A stretch of 64,000 nt of DNA from NCBI RefSeq assembly GCF_003865365.1, contig NZ_RQVR01000014.1, forward strand, positions 30,955 to 94,954, in the 5' to 3' direction. Below, piece after piece: positions 27,446 to 35,908 of the stretch (the stretch's first letter is position 1; each line of letters opens with the position of its first letter). Made by a program: the position numbers and the translations under genes. This DNA is from Flavobacterium macacae. Lineage in GTDB: Bacteria > Bacteroidota > Bacteroidia > Flavobacteriales > Flavobacteriaceae. The notes beneath the pieces are model-generated. The model made no database searches, was not told the origin of the DNA, and saw only the letters and a list, made by a program, of their open reading frames with translations.

Positions 27446-28204
27446 TTATTTCTGCATTGCCAATTTAAATCCTACTTTTCCATCTCCTGACTGCAGATTC
27501 ATTATATAATCTCCTCTCTTTAATTTGCACGTTTTTTTATCCAAATAACATTTTCCTTTTACTGTGTTTTTTGCTATTTCGCCTCCAATACCTCCGAATT
27601 CAGAGACAATTGAAATACCAATTTCGGTTTCCGTAATATTAACAACTTTATAAGTATACAACATTTTTCCTTTCGTTAAAGAGTTTACTTTTTCTTTTTT
27701 CCATTCTGAACCAATTCGAACAGGCTCATCTGGAAACGGAATATAAATATTTGTAATATCAATAATTTCTTTTGACGGAAGATTTGTTTCCTTACTTTTA
27801 AAACCTTCTACCACATTTCCTTTATCATCAATTGAAATCAAAAAAGATTTGTTAAGTACGTCTTGTAAACCAGCATGAACTGATTTTTCACTTTCAGTCA
27901 TGTCTTTTAAATTTCTTTTAGAATCATAACTTTCATTTTTTCCAGAACTGTCTGAATGAGAACTGATTCGCACCACTTTTACGTCAATCACATTTTTAGC
28001 CCTTTTTACCTCGTCCATTGTAAAAGTCATTTCTGTAATGTGTTGACTTTCCAACACACCAGTTATAACTGTTGCAGCAAAAACACGGTCCACTTCACCT
28101 GGCACGAACTTTAATCTCAAAGTCAACTCTTCGCCGCTTTCTCCACAACCAAAAACAACTAGAGCCAATACAAAAAAAGACAGCTTCAAAAAAGTACTTT
28201 TCAT
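27446..28204 (-). CDS. Lipoprotein of unknown function (possibly DUF6263-like)
   Basis: A 252-residue lipoprotein with signal MKSTFLKLSFFVLALVVFGC (Cys20). The mature part is beta-rich; NIYIPFPDEPVRIGSEWKKEK followed by Y.YKVVNITETEIGISI resembles DUF6263-type proteins, but I hold this loosely. The start at 28204 is chosen because it gives a proper lipobox; a longer frame to 28300 would overlap the divergent ArsC-like gene. Convergent with recO. Function unknown. Confidence 0.7.
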   Translation of the reverse strand: MKSTFLKLSFFVLALVVFGCGESGEELTLRLKFVPGEVDRVFAATVITGVLESQHITEMTFTMDEVKRAKNVIDVKVVRISSHSDSSGKNESYDSKRNLKDMTESEKSVHAGLQDVLNKSFLISIDDKGNVVEGFKSKETNLPSKEIIDITNIYIPFPDEPVRIGSEWKKEKVNSLTKGKMLYTYKVVNITETEIGISIVSEFGGIGGEIAKNTVKGKCYLDKKTCKLKRGDYIMNLQSGDGKVGFKLAMQK

Positions 28205-28289
28205 TCTTTTAAAATTAATTATTTTGCTAAAAATACATATTTTCCACAATAAATGAATTTCCTTTGTAGTACTTTTTAACTTTACGAAA

Positions 28290-28643
28290 ATGAAAAACAA
28301 AATATACTACTTAGCTTCTTGCGATACGTGCCGAAAAATCATCAAATCGCTTCCAAATATGGACAAATTAGAGTTTCACGACATTCGTCAAAACCCAATT
28401 ACGCCTGAACAATTAGAAGAAATGCACCAGCTTGCTGGAAGCTACGAAGCGCTTTTCAGCAAAAAAGCACAACTTTACAAATCACTTGGCTTGAAAGACA
28501 AAAACTTGCAGGAAGAAGATTTCAAGAAATACCTTTTAGAACATTACACTTTTTTAAGCCGTCCGGTTTTTATCATCGATGAAAAAATTTACATCGGTAA
28601 CAGCCAACAAAATATTCATGCGGTTTCATTAGTTTTGAAATAG
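28290..28643 (+). CDS. ArsC/Spx-family thioredoxin-fold protein
   Basis: A 117-residue protein of the arsenate-reductase-like (YffB/Spx) thioredoxin-fold family. It has a redox CxxC at SCDTCRK (residues 10-16), the strand LEFHDIRQNPIT, and the conserved FLSRPVFIIDEKIYIGN in place of the ArsC RPI(V) motif. True arsenate reductases have a C-x5-R arrangement not clear here, so arsenate reduction is only one possibility. No ars genes are nearby. Divergent from the lipoprotein gene. Confidence 0.85.
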   Translation: MKNKIYYLASCDTCRKIIKSLPNMDKLEFHDIRQNPITPEQLEEMHQLAGSYEALFSKKAQLYKSLGLKDKNLQEEDFKKYLLEHYTFLSRPVFIIDEKIYIGNSQQNIHAVSLVLK

Positions 28644-28761
28644 TAAATTAAGTGTTCCGTTTTCAGTAGGCAGAAAATCGTTGGTTTCAGCCACAAAATA
28701 TCTGAAATCTTTTCCCGAAGCTTTAGGTCTGTAATCTTAAACCCAACTCGATACTTTTTAC

Positions 28762-28769
28762 TACATTTG
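28762..28769 (+). promoter_or_regulatory. Promoter -7 element for yicC-gmk-nadD
   Basis: TACATTTG, exact TAnnTTTG match, 20 nt upstream of the yicC ATG at 28790. Confidence 0.5.
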
Positions 28770-28789
28770 TAGCTATTATAAATTTGAAT

Positions 28790-29647
28790 ATGATACAATC
28801 AATGACTGGTTTCGGCAAAGCATCTTTGCAATTGCCAACCAAAAAAATTACGGTTGAAATAAAATCCCTAAACAGCAAAGGACTGGATTTAAACGTAAGA
28901 ACGCCTTATGTTTATCGTGAAATGGAACTGGGATTAAGAAATCAAATTGCTCAAAAATTAGAAAGAGGAAAAGTTGACTTTTCTTTATTCATAGAAATTA
29001 CTGGCGAAGAAACTACGTCAAAAATAAACGTGCCGATCGTGAGAGGTTACATCAACCAGCTTAAAAAAGTGGTGGACGGCGATGAAACTGAATTGTTGAA
29101 AATGGCAGTAAGAATGCCAGATGCAATGAAAACCGAACGCGAAGAAATCGATGAAAACGAATGGAAAGTCATCCAAGGTGTCATTGAAGAAGGGTTGAAA
29201 AATATCCAAAGTTTTAGAGTTTCAGAAGGCGCTTCTTTAGAAAGAGAGTTTCTTTTGAGAATCGCAAACATCTTGTCTTTGATGAATGATACCGTGGCTT
29301 TAGACAGCGAAAGAATTGAAACGGTAAAAACACGTTTAAAAACAGCTATCGAAGAATTGAACGTGAATGTTGACGAAAATCGTTTTGAACAAGAATTGAT
29401 TTTCTATCTTGAAAAATACGACATCACCGAAGAAAAAGTACGTTTAGAAAACCACCTGAACTATTTCATCGAAACCCTTGCCGGAACAGAAGCTAACGGA
29501 AGAAAGTTAGGTTTTATCACGCAAGAAATCGGGCGTGAAATCAACACCATGGGATCGAAATCAAACCACGCACAGATGCAAAAATTGGTCGTTCAGATGA
29601 AAGACGAATTGGAAAAAATAAAAGAGCAAGTTTTAAACGTTCTTTAA
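28790..29647 (+). CDS. yicC: YicC-family endoribonuclease
   Basis: A 285-residue YicC protein; the E. coli and B. subtilis members have been shown to be endoribonucleases affecting small-RNA stability. The N-terminal signature MIQSMTGFGKA and the C-terminal TQEIGREINTMGSKSNHAQMQKLVVQMKDELEKIKEQV are both intact. The start at 28790 keeps the invariant MIxSMTGFG; a TTG two codons upstream is ignored. It is upstream of gmk, the same order seen in many bacteria. Confidence 0.93.
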   Translation: MIQSMTGFGKASLQLPTKKITVEIKSLNSKGLDLNVRTPYVYREMELGLRNQIAQKLERGKVDFSLFIEITGEETTSKINVPIVRGYINQLKKVVDGDETELLKMAVRMPDAMKTEREEIDENEWKVIQGVIEEGLKNIQSFRVSEGASLEREFLLRIANILSLMNDTVALDSERIETVKTRLKTAIEELNVNVDENRFEQELIFYLEKYDITEEKVRLENHLNYFIETLAGTEANGRKLGFITQEIGREINTMGSKSNHAQMQKLVVQMKDELEKIKEQVLNVL

Positions 29648-29732
29648 AAAATTTAGGCCGTAAAAACCGTAAGCAAAACACCAAAAACCCACTTAGCAGA
29701 AGCGTAAAGCCAATTGCTTAAAGCAAAACATA

Positions 29733-30308
29733 ATGAATAACGGAAAATTAATAGTATTTTCAGCACCATCTGGTTCCGGAAAAACTACCATCGTAAGGTA
29801 TCTTTTAGAACAGAAAGAATTGCATTTAGACTTTTCAATTTCAGCTACTTCACGCGAAAAACGCGGGGAAGAAATTGACGGAAAAGATTATTATTTCTTG
29901 ACGATGGAAGAGTTCCAAAAGAAAATCGACGAAAATGCTTTTGTGGAATATGAAGAAGTATACAAAGACAATTTTTACGGAACCCTAAAAAGCGAACTCG
30001 AAAGAATTTGGGCTTTAGGAAAACACGTAATTTTTGACATTGACGTCATCGGAGGCTTAAAAATCAAGGAACAATTTCCAAAAGAAACTTTGGCGATTTT
30101 CGTGAGTCCGCCGTCTGTGGAAGAATTAGAAAGAAGATTGCGTTACCGCCAGACTGAAACTGATGAAAAAATTGCAATGCGTTTGGCCAAAGCCGAAATT
30201 GAAATTGCAAAATCGCCTAAATTTGACGTGGTTTTAAAAAACTACGACTTGGAAATTGCCAAAAATGACGCGTACAAATTGGTTCACGGATACCTGAAAA
30301 TGATTTAA
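29733..30308 (+). CDS. gmk: Guanylate kinase
   Basis: Phosphorylates GMP to GDP with ATP. The 191-residue protein shows the P-loop SAPSGSGKTTI (residues 10-20), the GMP-binding SATSREKRGEEIDGKDYYF segment, and the lid with RLRYRQTETDEKIAMRL. Cytosolic, normal length. It lies 85 nt after yicC. The next gene, nadD, is separated by an inverted array of heptamer repeats. Confidence 0.97.
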   Translation: MNNGKLIVFSAPSGSGKTTIVRYLLEQKELHLDFSISATSREKRGEEIDGKDYYFLTMEEFQKKIDENAFVEYEEVYKDNFYGTLKSELERIWALGKHVIFDIDVIGGLKIKEQFPKETLAIFVSPPSVEELERRLRYRQTETDEKIAMRLAKAEIEIAKSPKFDVVLKNYDLEIAKNDAYKLVHGYLKMI

Positions 30309-30378
30309 AAAAGTTTAAAGTTTAAAGTTTAACATTTCGAGAGAAACCTTAAGCCTTAAGCCTCAAACCTTAAACCTT
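30309..30378. repeat. Inverted array of GTTTAAA-type heptamers between gmk and nadD
   Basis: Left arm: three copies of GTTTAAA in direct order (about 30312-30332). Right arm (about 30350-30378): CTTAAGC and CTTAAAC-type heptamers, which are the complements of GTTTAAG, GTTTGAG and GCTTAAG. The arms can pair imperfectly around a GC-richer centre. It ends 7 nt before the nadD ATG and fills almost all the intergenic space. Confidence 0.6.
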
Positions 30379-30384
30379 TAGTGA

Positions 30385-30966
30385 ATGAAAATAGGCTTAT
30401 ATTTCGGAACTTTTAATCCCATTCACGTTGGGCATTTGATTATCGCCAACCATATCGCGGAGTTTTCAGATTTAGACCAAATTTGGATGATCGTTACGCC
30501 ACACAATCCGTTGAAGAAAAAAAGCACCTTGTTGGAAGACCACCATCGCCTTCAGATGGTTTTTTTAGCGACGGAAGACTATCCAAAATTAAAACCTTCT
30601 GACATTGAATTCAAATTACCACAGCCGAATTATACGGTAAATACGCTGGCTTATTTGCAAGAAAAACACCGAGATTATGACTTTTCATTAATTATGGGCG
30701 AAGACAACCTAAATTCATTTCATAAGTGGAAAAACTACGAAGTGATTCTTCAAAACCACGAAATTTATGTGTATCCAAGAATTTCGTCAGAAGTTATCAG
30801 CCCTGAGTTTGAAAATCACCCGAAGATTCATATCATAGATGCGCCAATCGTGGAAATTTCTTCTACAAAAATCCGCGAAAGCATTAAGTTAGGCAAAAAT
30901 GTTAAGCCGTTACTTCCTGAAAAAGTTTGGGATTACATTGACCACAACTTATTCTACAAGAAGTAA
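30385..30966 (+). CDS. nadD: Nicotinate-nucleotide adenylyltransferase
   Basis: Joins nicotinate mononucleotide and ATP to form nicotinate adenine dinucleotide in NAD synthesis. The 193-residue protein has the nucleotidyltransferase motif GTFNPIHVGHL (residues 8-18) and the C-terminal ISSTKIRESI. This is the shared last-but-one step for NAD made from aspartate or from tryptophan via the kynurenine route, relevant to the dioxygenases at both ends of the window. Linked to yicC-gmk. Confidence 0.96.
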   Translation: MKIGLYFGTFNPIHVGHLIIANHIAEFSDLDQIWMIVTPHNPLKKKSTLLEDHHRLQMVFLATEDYPKLKPSDIEFKLPQPNYTVNTLAYLQEKHRDYDFSLIMGEDNLNSFHKWKNYEVILQNHEIYVYPRISSEVISPEFENHPKIHIIDAPIVEISSTKIRESIKLGKNVKPLLPEKVWDYIDHNLFYKK

Positions 30967-30968
30967 CT

Positions 30969-31676
30969 ATGATTTTTGAAACTCGAATTTTTATTCCTTT
31001 TGAAAGAAAAACTTCGGATTTGGTATTATCTGAAAAAATCACTTATTCTTCATTTGGATTGATTTTTTTATGTTTCATTATATTATTTATTTTCCATAAA
31101 TTTTCTAGCCCAGAACTAATCAATTTTCTATCTACAACAATTATTACTCTAGTATTCATCGCAATTTTTCTACGAGGTTTTTTGCGAATGTTTGAATATG
31201 AAAACTTAAACGGAACTTTTGACGGTCACTTTCAACTTGACTCAGAAAATATAAAAATGAACAACCGAATTTTCGAGCTTTCAACAATTAGCGCTCTCAA
31301 GATTGAAATTTTAAATTATAAGGGACAGCGGACAAATAACACAAAATCAGGCCCCTCTTTCTATCAAGGAATTTCAAACCGGATATCATTTGAATCTGAA
31401 AATGAACCTATTAAAATTCAATTTCTTCTTCTATCACAAGAACATATTGATGATTTCTATGAAATTATAGTTTCCATAATTGCAAAAGAAAAAATCAATT
31501 ACACCAGAAATTTAATCAATTTGATTCCCGAAAAACATAGAAAATCGCAAGAATTCAGAAACTTCATCTTAAAATTAATCATGGAAAAAAAACTTGAATG
31601 CACTGAAGGACTTTTGATTCACGGCTATTCTTCTGACGAAGAAGCTAGGCAACTTCGAGCAAAATATTGTTATTAG
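30969..31676 (+). CDS. Membrane protein of unknown function
   Basis: A 235-residue protein with two transmembrane helices near residues 27-45 and 51-70 and a soluble C-terminal region predicted cytoplasmic. No family recognised. It begins 2 nt after the nadD stop and so may be translated from the same message. Codon use is more AT-rich than nadD, which may point to an accessory gene. Function unknown. Confidence 0.65.
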   Translation: MIFETRIFIPFERKTSDLVLSEKITYSSFGLIFLCFIILFIFHKFSSPELINFLSTTIITLVFIAIFLRGFLRMFEYENLNGTFDGHFQLDSENIKMNNRIFELSTISALKIEILNYKGQRTNNTKSGPSFYQGISNRISFESENEPIKIQFLLLSQEHIDDFYEIIVSIIAKEKINYTRNLINLIPEKHRKSQEFRNFILKLIMEKKLECTEGLLIHGYSSDEEARQLRAKYCY

Positions 31677-31697
31677 TAAATTGAAATAGTACTTTTA
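31667..31697 (+). promoter_or_regulatory. Possible promoter for the Crp/Fnr gene
   Basis: TTG (31667-31669), 20-nt spacer, TACTTTTA (31690-31697; last base differs from consensus). It lies 24 nt upstream of the regulator ATG. Confidence 0.4.
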
Positions 31698-31721
31698 CTC
31701 AAAATAAACTACCTCCCAAAA

Positions 31722-32285
31722 ATGAGTCACTTACTGAGACAGCAAATCGAAAAAATTACACCGCTTTCTGATGGTGAGTTTGACTACATCCTGTCTCATT
31801 TTAAGCCGAAAAAATTCAAGAAGCATCAGTTTTTAATTCAAGAAGGCAACGAAGTTCCAAATGATTTTTTTGTGCTTGAAGGTTGCGTAAAAGCCTATCA
31901 TGTCAGCAATGACGGCAAAGAACACATTCTGCAATTTGGACTTCAAGATTGGTGGATTTGTGATTTTAATGCCTATTTCAACCAAGCTAAAGCGACTTTA
32001 AACGTAGATTGCATTGAAGACACCGAAGTGCTTTGCCTCTCTTTATACCATCGTGAAAAATTATGTTCTGAAATGCACAAAATTGAGCACTTCTTCCGCA
32101 GGAAATCAAACGCCGGCTATGTCGCCTTACAGCAGAGAATTTTGTCGATGCTGAACAATAATCCGCAGGAACGCTACCTGCAATTATTAGAACTGAATCC
32201 GATTTTATTCCAGAAAGTACCTAAAAAATTAATTGCTTCCTACCTTGGCGTTTCGCGTGAAACCTTGAGCCGATTTGGTTCATGA
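31722..32285 (+). CDS. Crp/Fnr-family transcriptional regulator
   Basis: A 187-residue regulator: cyclic-nucleotide-binding-like beta roll (residues about 25-115, QFLIQEGNEVPNDFFVLEGCVKAYHV), dimer helix, and a C-terminal helix-turn-helix VPKKLIASYLGVSRETLSRFGS. The recognition helix RETLSR keeps the R, E and R that in E. coli CRP (RETVGR) read GTGA half-sites. No Fe-S cysteine cluster is present, so it is not an Fnr-type oxygen sensor; the ligand is unknown. The short tail after the recognition helix is normal for this Bacteroidetes subgroup. A GTGA-N6-TCAC site lies just after its stop, before the DJ-1-like gene. Confidence 0.9.
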   Translation: MSHLLRQQIEKITPLSDGEFDYILSHFKPKKFKKHQFLIQEGNEVPNDFFVLEGCVKAYHVSNDGKEHILQFGLQDWWICDFNAYFNQAKATLNVDCIEDTEVLCLSLYHREKLCSEMHKIEHFFRRKSNAGYVALQQRILSMLNNNPQERYLQLLELNPILFQKVPKKLIASYLGVSRETLSRFGS

Positions 32286-32291
32286 CAAAAA

Positions 32292-32307
32292 AGTGATTTT
32301 CGTCACA
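32292..32307. promoter_or_regulatory. Candidate Crp/Fnr operator
   Basis: AGTGATTTTCGTCACA: half-sites GTGA (32293-32296) and TCAC (32303-32306) with 6-nt spacer, the CRP-type pattern. A third half-site-like AGTGAC follows at 32315-32320. It lies about 45 nt upstream of a near-consensus -7 element (GAACTTTG, 32352-32359) for the DJ-1-like gene. Confidence 0.45.
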
Positions 32308-32385
32308 TCAAAATAGTGACTTTCCTCCTCGCCTGGAAACTTCTTCTTGCCGAACTTTGTACCCTTAATTTCAAACTCATAATTT

Positions 32386-33165
32386 ATGAAAAAGATACTC
32401 ACTTCAAGCGTGATGGCCATCACTTTATTCGCCGTCGCTTTACATTCCGATTTTGCAAATGCACAAACTAAAAAAGCTAAAAAAATGGAAAAGAAAATCT
32501 TATTTGTAGTTTCTAGCCACGATAAAAAAGGAAACACGGGCGAATCTACCGGCTACTATCTAGGCGAAGTTTCACATGCCTGGGAAGTTTTGAAAAATGA
32601 CTATACAATTGATTTTGTGAGCCCAAAAGGGGGCACACCGCCGGTTGATGGTTTTGATTTGAGCGACCCCGTGAACAAAGAATTTTGGGAAGACGCAGTT
32701 TACCACAATAAAATCAGCAACTCAATGAAGCCTTCTGAAGTAAATCCTTCTGAATATGTGGCGATTTATTATGCGGGCGGTCACGGTGCCATGTGGGATT
32801 TTGCAGATAATGAAGCGATTGCAAAAATTGCCACAAAAATCTATGAAAACAACGGTATTGTCGGTGCAGTCTGCCACGGTCCGGCTGGTTTGGTAAACAT
32901 CAAATTAAGCAATGGAAACTATTTGGTGGATGGAAAAAAAATAAATGCTTTTACCAATGAAGAAGAAGTTGCCGTGAAATTAGAAAAAGTGGTTCCGTTT
33001 GCATTAGAAACAAAATTAATTGAACGCGGTGCCAATTTCGAAAAATCGGGTTTGTGGCAACCGCACGTTACGGTTGACCAAAGAGTCATTACAGGTCAAA
33101 ATCCGCAGTCGGCAAAAGGTGTTGGCGAAGCGATTTTAAAAGAACTGAAATCTTTAGAGAAGTAA
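32386..33165 (+). CDS. Exported DJ-1/PfpI-family protein (Hsp31-like)
   Basis: A 259-residue class-I glutamine-amidotransferase-like protein with a signal peptide (cleavage after FANA, near residue 26). The DJ-1/PfpI core has the conserved acidic strand, GGHGAMWDF and the nucleophile elbow AVCHGPAGL. These are typical of Hsp31/YajL-type proteins, described as glyoxalase III or protein chaperones. Periplasmic location is unusual for that set and is inferred from the signal. Sits between a Crp/Fnr regulator and a YqhD-like alcohol dehydrogenase, suggesting a shared carbonyl-stress role. Confidence 0.88.
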   Translation: MKKILTSSVMAITLFAVALHSDFANAQTKKAKKMEKKILFVVSSHDKKGNTGESTGYYLGEVSHAWEVLKNDYTIDFVSPKGGTPPVDGFDLSDPVNKEFWEDAVYHNKISNSMKPSEVNPSEYVAIYYAGGHGAMWDFADNEAIAKIATKIYENNGIVGAVCHGPAGLVNIKLSNGNYLVDGKKINAFTNEEEVAVKLEKVVPFALETKLIERGANFEKSGLWQPHVTVDQRVITGQNPQSAKGVGEAILKELKSLEK

Positions 33166-33232
33166 TTTTCTTAACACATTTTTACAATCGTTCCCATCAT
33201 CATTGCTTAATTTTACTTAAAATATAAATACA

Positions 33233-34399
33233 ATGCTAAACTTTGAATTATACAATCCTACCAATTTAGTTTTTGGTAAAGGACAAATCGCAAAAATCTC
33301 AGAATTAATCCCAAAAGACGCCAAAGTTTTAATCACTTTTGGTGGCGGAAGCATCTTTAAAAATGGCGTTTACGACCAAGTTCGGGAATCTTTGCACGGC
33401 TATGATGTTACTGAATTTGGCGGTATCGAGCCAAACCCACGTTATGAAACATTGATGAAAGCCGTGGAAATTATCCGCGAAAAGAAATTAGATTTCATCT
33501 TGGCCGTTGGTGGCGGTTCGGTAATTGACGGGACTAAATTTATCTCAGCTGCCGTGAAATTTGATGGAAATCCGATGGAGATTCTTCACAAGCGACTTTT
33601 GATTAAAGATTTAAGCCAAGTGGTTCCTTTTGCCACCGTCTTGACTTTGCCTGCAACGGCAAGCGAAATGAATTCTGGCGCGGTAATCACGATTAATGAA
33701 ACGCAAGAAAAACTATCTTTTGGAGGTTCGGCCCTTTTTCCGAAGTTTTCTATTTGTGATCCGCAAGTGGTTTCTTCTTTGCCGAAAAGACAAATCCAGA
33801 ACGGAATTGTGGATGCTTTCACGCACGTTTTTGAGCAATATTTGACTTTTCCTCACGATGCGTTGTTGCAAGACCGTTTTTCGGAAGGAATTTTACAGAC
33901 TTTGATTGAAATTGGCCCTAAAGTTGTCGAAAATCCTACAGACTACAAATTGGCTTCCAATTATATGTGGAGCTGTACGATGGCGTTGAACGGATTGATT
34001 CAAAAAGGCGTTCCGAGTGATTGGGCAACGCATATGATTGGCCACGAATTGACGGCATTATTTGAAATTGACCATGCGCGAACTTTGGCGATTATCGGTC
34101 CGAATTTATACCGTGTGATGTTTGAAACGAAGAAAGAAAAACTAGCACAGTATGGCAAACGCGTTTGGAATATTGCTGACGGAAGCGTTGAAGAAATGGC
34201 GAATCAAGCCATTGAAAAAACAGTAGCGTTTTTCCACACAATGGGAATGCAAACCAAACTTTCTGAATATACGCCTGATTTTGAAAAGACAGCCGATTTT
34301 GTGGTGAATCGTTTTCAAGAAAGAGGTTGGAAAGCATTGGGCGAAAAACAAAATATCACTCCTGAAAAAGTGAAAGAAATTGTGGAAATGAGTTACTAA
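33233..34399 (+). CDS. Iron-containing alcohol dehydrogenase, YqhD-like
   Basis: A 388-residue group III alcohol dehydrogenase. The N-terminal domain has the NADP-binding VGGGSVIDGTKF; metal ligands are in IVDAFTHVFEQYL (Asp and His) and MIGHELTALFEIDHARTLAI (two His). The closest remembered relatives are E. coli YqhD and clostridial butanol dehydrogenases, which use NADPH to reduce short and peroxidation-derived aldehydes. It is 67 nt downstream of the DJ-1-like gene, so probably the second gene of an aldehyde-handling pair. Confidence 0.9.
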   Translation: MLNFELYNPTNLVFGKGQIAKISELIPKDAKVLITFGGGSIFKNGVYDQVRESLHGYDVTEFGGIEPNPRYETLMKAVEIIREKKLDFILAVGGGSVIDGTKFISAAVKFDGNPMEILHKRLLIKDLSQVVPFATVLTLPATASEMNSGAVITINETQEKLSFGGSALFPKFSICDPQVVSSLPKRQIQNGIVDAFTHVFEQYLTFPHDALLQDRFSEGILQTLIEIGPKVVENPTDYKLASNYMWSCTMALNGLIQKGVPSDWATHMIGHELTALFEIDHARTLAIIGPNLYRVMFETKKEKLAQYGKRVWNIADGSVEEMANQAIEKTVAFFHTMGMQTKLSEYTPDFEKTADFVVNRFQERGWKALGEKQNITPEKVKEIVEMSY

Positions 34400-34483
34400 G
34401 CTTTTTTGGCTAGCGATATCCCTAAGACGATAATTTTTAAGTTAAAGGCCAGAAAGTTAAAACGAAGCCAGAAGTTTTTAAAA

Positions 34484-34560
34484 TAGCCCTGATGGTGGCA
34501 ACTATCCTTTTTGGCCGGGGTTCGGCGAAAAAGATTGTGCCGACCAGCAGGAAAAGGATT
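34484..34560 (+). repeat. Long-hairpin dispersed element, copy 1
   Basis: Starts TAGCCCTGATGG and ends CAGCAGGAAAAGG. It folds into successive helices: CCTG with CAGG, GGTGGCA with TGCCGACC, ATCCTTTTT with AAAAAGAT, and GCCG with CGGC around a GGGTT loop. I recall elements with TAGCCCCGAT at one end and AGCGGGA at the other near gene ends in many Flavobacterium genomes. Could be a transcribed RNA structure. Confidence 0.5.
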
Positions 34561-34604
34561 TAAAAAAACAGACCGCTATTTTGCTCTAAAAATTAATAAA
34601 AATC

Positions 34605-34641
34605 AAAAGGCACTCCTGAATAAATTTCAAGAGTGCCTTTT
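34605..34641 (+). terminator. Terminator after the alcohol dehydrogenase region
   Basis: AAAAGGCACTC / GAGTGCCTTTT 11-bp stem with an inner TGAA/TTCA extension, followed by T. Confidence 0.85.
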
Positions 34642-34872
34642 TCAAAACACCAAAAACAAATTTTAACTAACTCGATAATCTCTAATAATTATCGAAATAA
34701 ACGTATGCGTTATGTAACCAACTCATTTTAAAAAACGCAAATATTGCGATTGCATTGTGTTGAAAATCATAATTTTAAGTTAAAAATAAAACTAAAGATG
34801 TGGATAGCAGTAAGTTTATATAAAAAAAGAAAATACAACGTCTTTTTAACTTTCTTTTACGTGTATTTTGAG

Positions 34873-34880
34873 TATTTTTG
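34873..34880 (+). promoter_or_regulatory. Promoter -7 element for gpsA-terC
   Basis: TATTTTTG, exact TAnnTTTG match, 23 nt upstream of the gpsA ATG at 34904. It overlaps the longer frame starting at 34868, which argues against that start. Confidence 0.5.
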
Positions 34881-34903
34881 GCCGAACAAAGAACAAGACC
34901 ATA

Positions 34904-35899
34904 ATGAGTGACCATCCAAAATTTGCTGTAATTGGTGGCGGAAGCTGGGCAACTGCCATCGCAAAGATGCTTTGCGTGAACCTTACAGAAATTGCCTGGT
35001 ATATGAGAAATGAAAGTGCAATTGCTCATATTCAGGAACATAAACACAATCCGAATTACTTAAGTTCGGTAGAATTTGATACCAAAAAACTAAAACTGAC
35101 AAGCGATATCAACGAAGCTGTTGCTTATGCAGATTATATTATTTTTGCCATCCCGTCTGCTTTTTTGAATGCGGAATTGAAAAATCTTACTGAAAGCCTT
35201 GACGGAAAAATTATTTTTTCAGCCATTAAAGGAATTGTTCCAGAAACAAGCTTGATTGTGGGCGAACATTTTCACGAACAATATACGATTCCGTATGACA
35301 ACATTGGCGTTATTACCGGTCCATGCCACGCAGAAGAAGTGGCATTGGAACGTCTTTCATATCTGACGATTGCTTGCGGCGACGCCGACAAGGCGCTGGT
35401 TGTTGCAAAACATTTAAGTGGAAATTACATCAAGGCAAAAATTTCTGACGACATCATTGGAACAGAATATGCAGCGATGCTGAAAAACATTTATGCAATT
35501 GCAGCCGGAATGGCGCACGGACTTGGATATGGAGATAATTTCCAAGCTTTGCTGATGAGCAATGCCATTCGCGAGATGAAAAAATTCATCAGAAAAGTGC
35601 ACAAAATGAAACGAAACATCAATGATTCTGCTTATTTGGGGGATTTATTGGTAACTGGATATTCCATCTTTTCAAGAAACAGAATGTTCGGAAACATGAT
35701 CGGAAAGGGCTATACCGTAAAATCTGCCATGATGGAAATGAGCATGGTTGCCGAAGGATATTATGCCACAAACAGCGCCTTTAAATTAAACGAGAATCTG
35801 GGAGCCAAAACCCCAATCATCAATGCCGTTTACAGTATTCTATACGAAGGGAAAGAACCGAAAAAAGTATTTAAAAAATTGACCGAAAAACTTAACTAA
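34904..35899 (+). CDS. gpsA: Glycerol-3-phosphate dehydrogenase [NAD(P)+]
   Basis: Reduces dihydroxyacetone phosphate to sn-glycerol 3-phosphate for phospholipid synthesis. The 331-residue protein has the Rossmann motif FAVIGGGSWATAIAKML, the catalytic-lysine segment AMLKNIYAIAAGMAHGLGYGDNFQALLMSNAIREM, and the helix YLGDLLVTGYSIFSRNR. The ATG at 34904 is selected because the preceding codons coincide with the promoter. A TerC-family gene follows after 9 nt. Confidence 0.94.
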   Translation: MSDHPKFAVIGGGSWATAIAKMLCVNLTEIAWYMRNESAIAHIQEHKHNPNYLSSVEFDTKKLKLTSDINEAVAYADYIIFAIPSAFLNAELKNLTESLDGKIIFSAIKGIVPETSLIVGEHFHEQYTIPYDNIGVITGPCHAEEVALERLSYLTIACGDADKALVVAKHLSGNYIKAKISDDIIGTEYAAMLKNIYAIAAGMAHGLGYGDNFQALLMSNAIREMKKFIRKVHKMKRNINDSAYLGDLLVTGYSIFSRNRMFGNMIGKGYTVKSAMMEMSMVAEGYYATNSAFKLNENLGAKTPIINAVYSILYEGKEPKKVFKKLTEKLN

Positions 35900-35908
35900 T
35901 CACAAATA

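Larger units (their letters stand above)
34400..34867. other. Non-coding stretch between the alcohol dehydrogenase and gpsA
   Basis: It holds a long imperfect hairpin element (34484-34560), a strong terminator (34605-34641), a small 8-bp inverted repeat TCGATAAT/ATTATCGA (34672-34695) and AT-rich sequence. No convincing ORF or tRNA was seen. Confidence 0.7.

Noticed and set aside
30309..30378. Heptamer arrays considered as a CRISPR array
   Set aside because: Units are 7 nt with no spacers, copies are inverted in the second half, and there are no cas genes in the window.
31722..32285. Possible truncation of the Crp/Fnr gene just after the recognition helix
   Set aside because: Members of this Bacteroidetes subgroup that I recall end a few residues after the ETLSR motif, so the length is normal.
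34400..34867. Search for a tRNA in the gap after the alcohol dehydrogenase (GGGGTTCGGCG segment)
   Set aside because: The GGTTCG-like stretch is the loop of the long hairpin element; no acceptor or anticodon stems fit.
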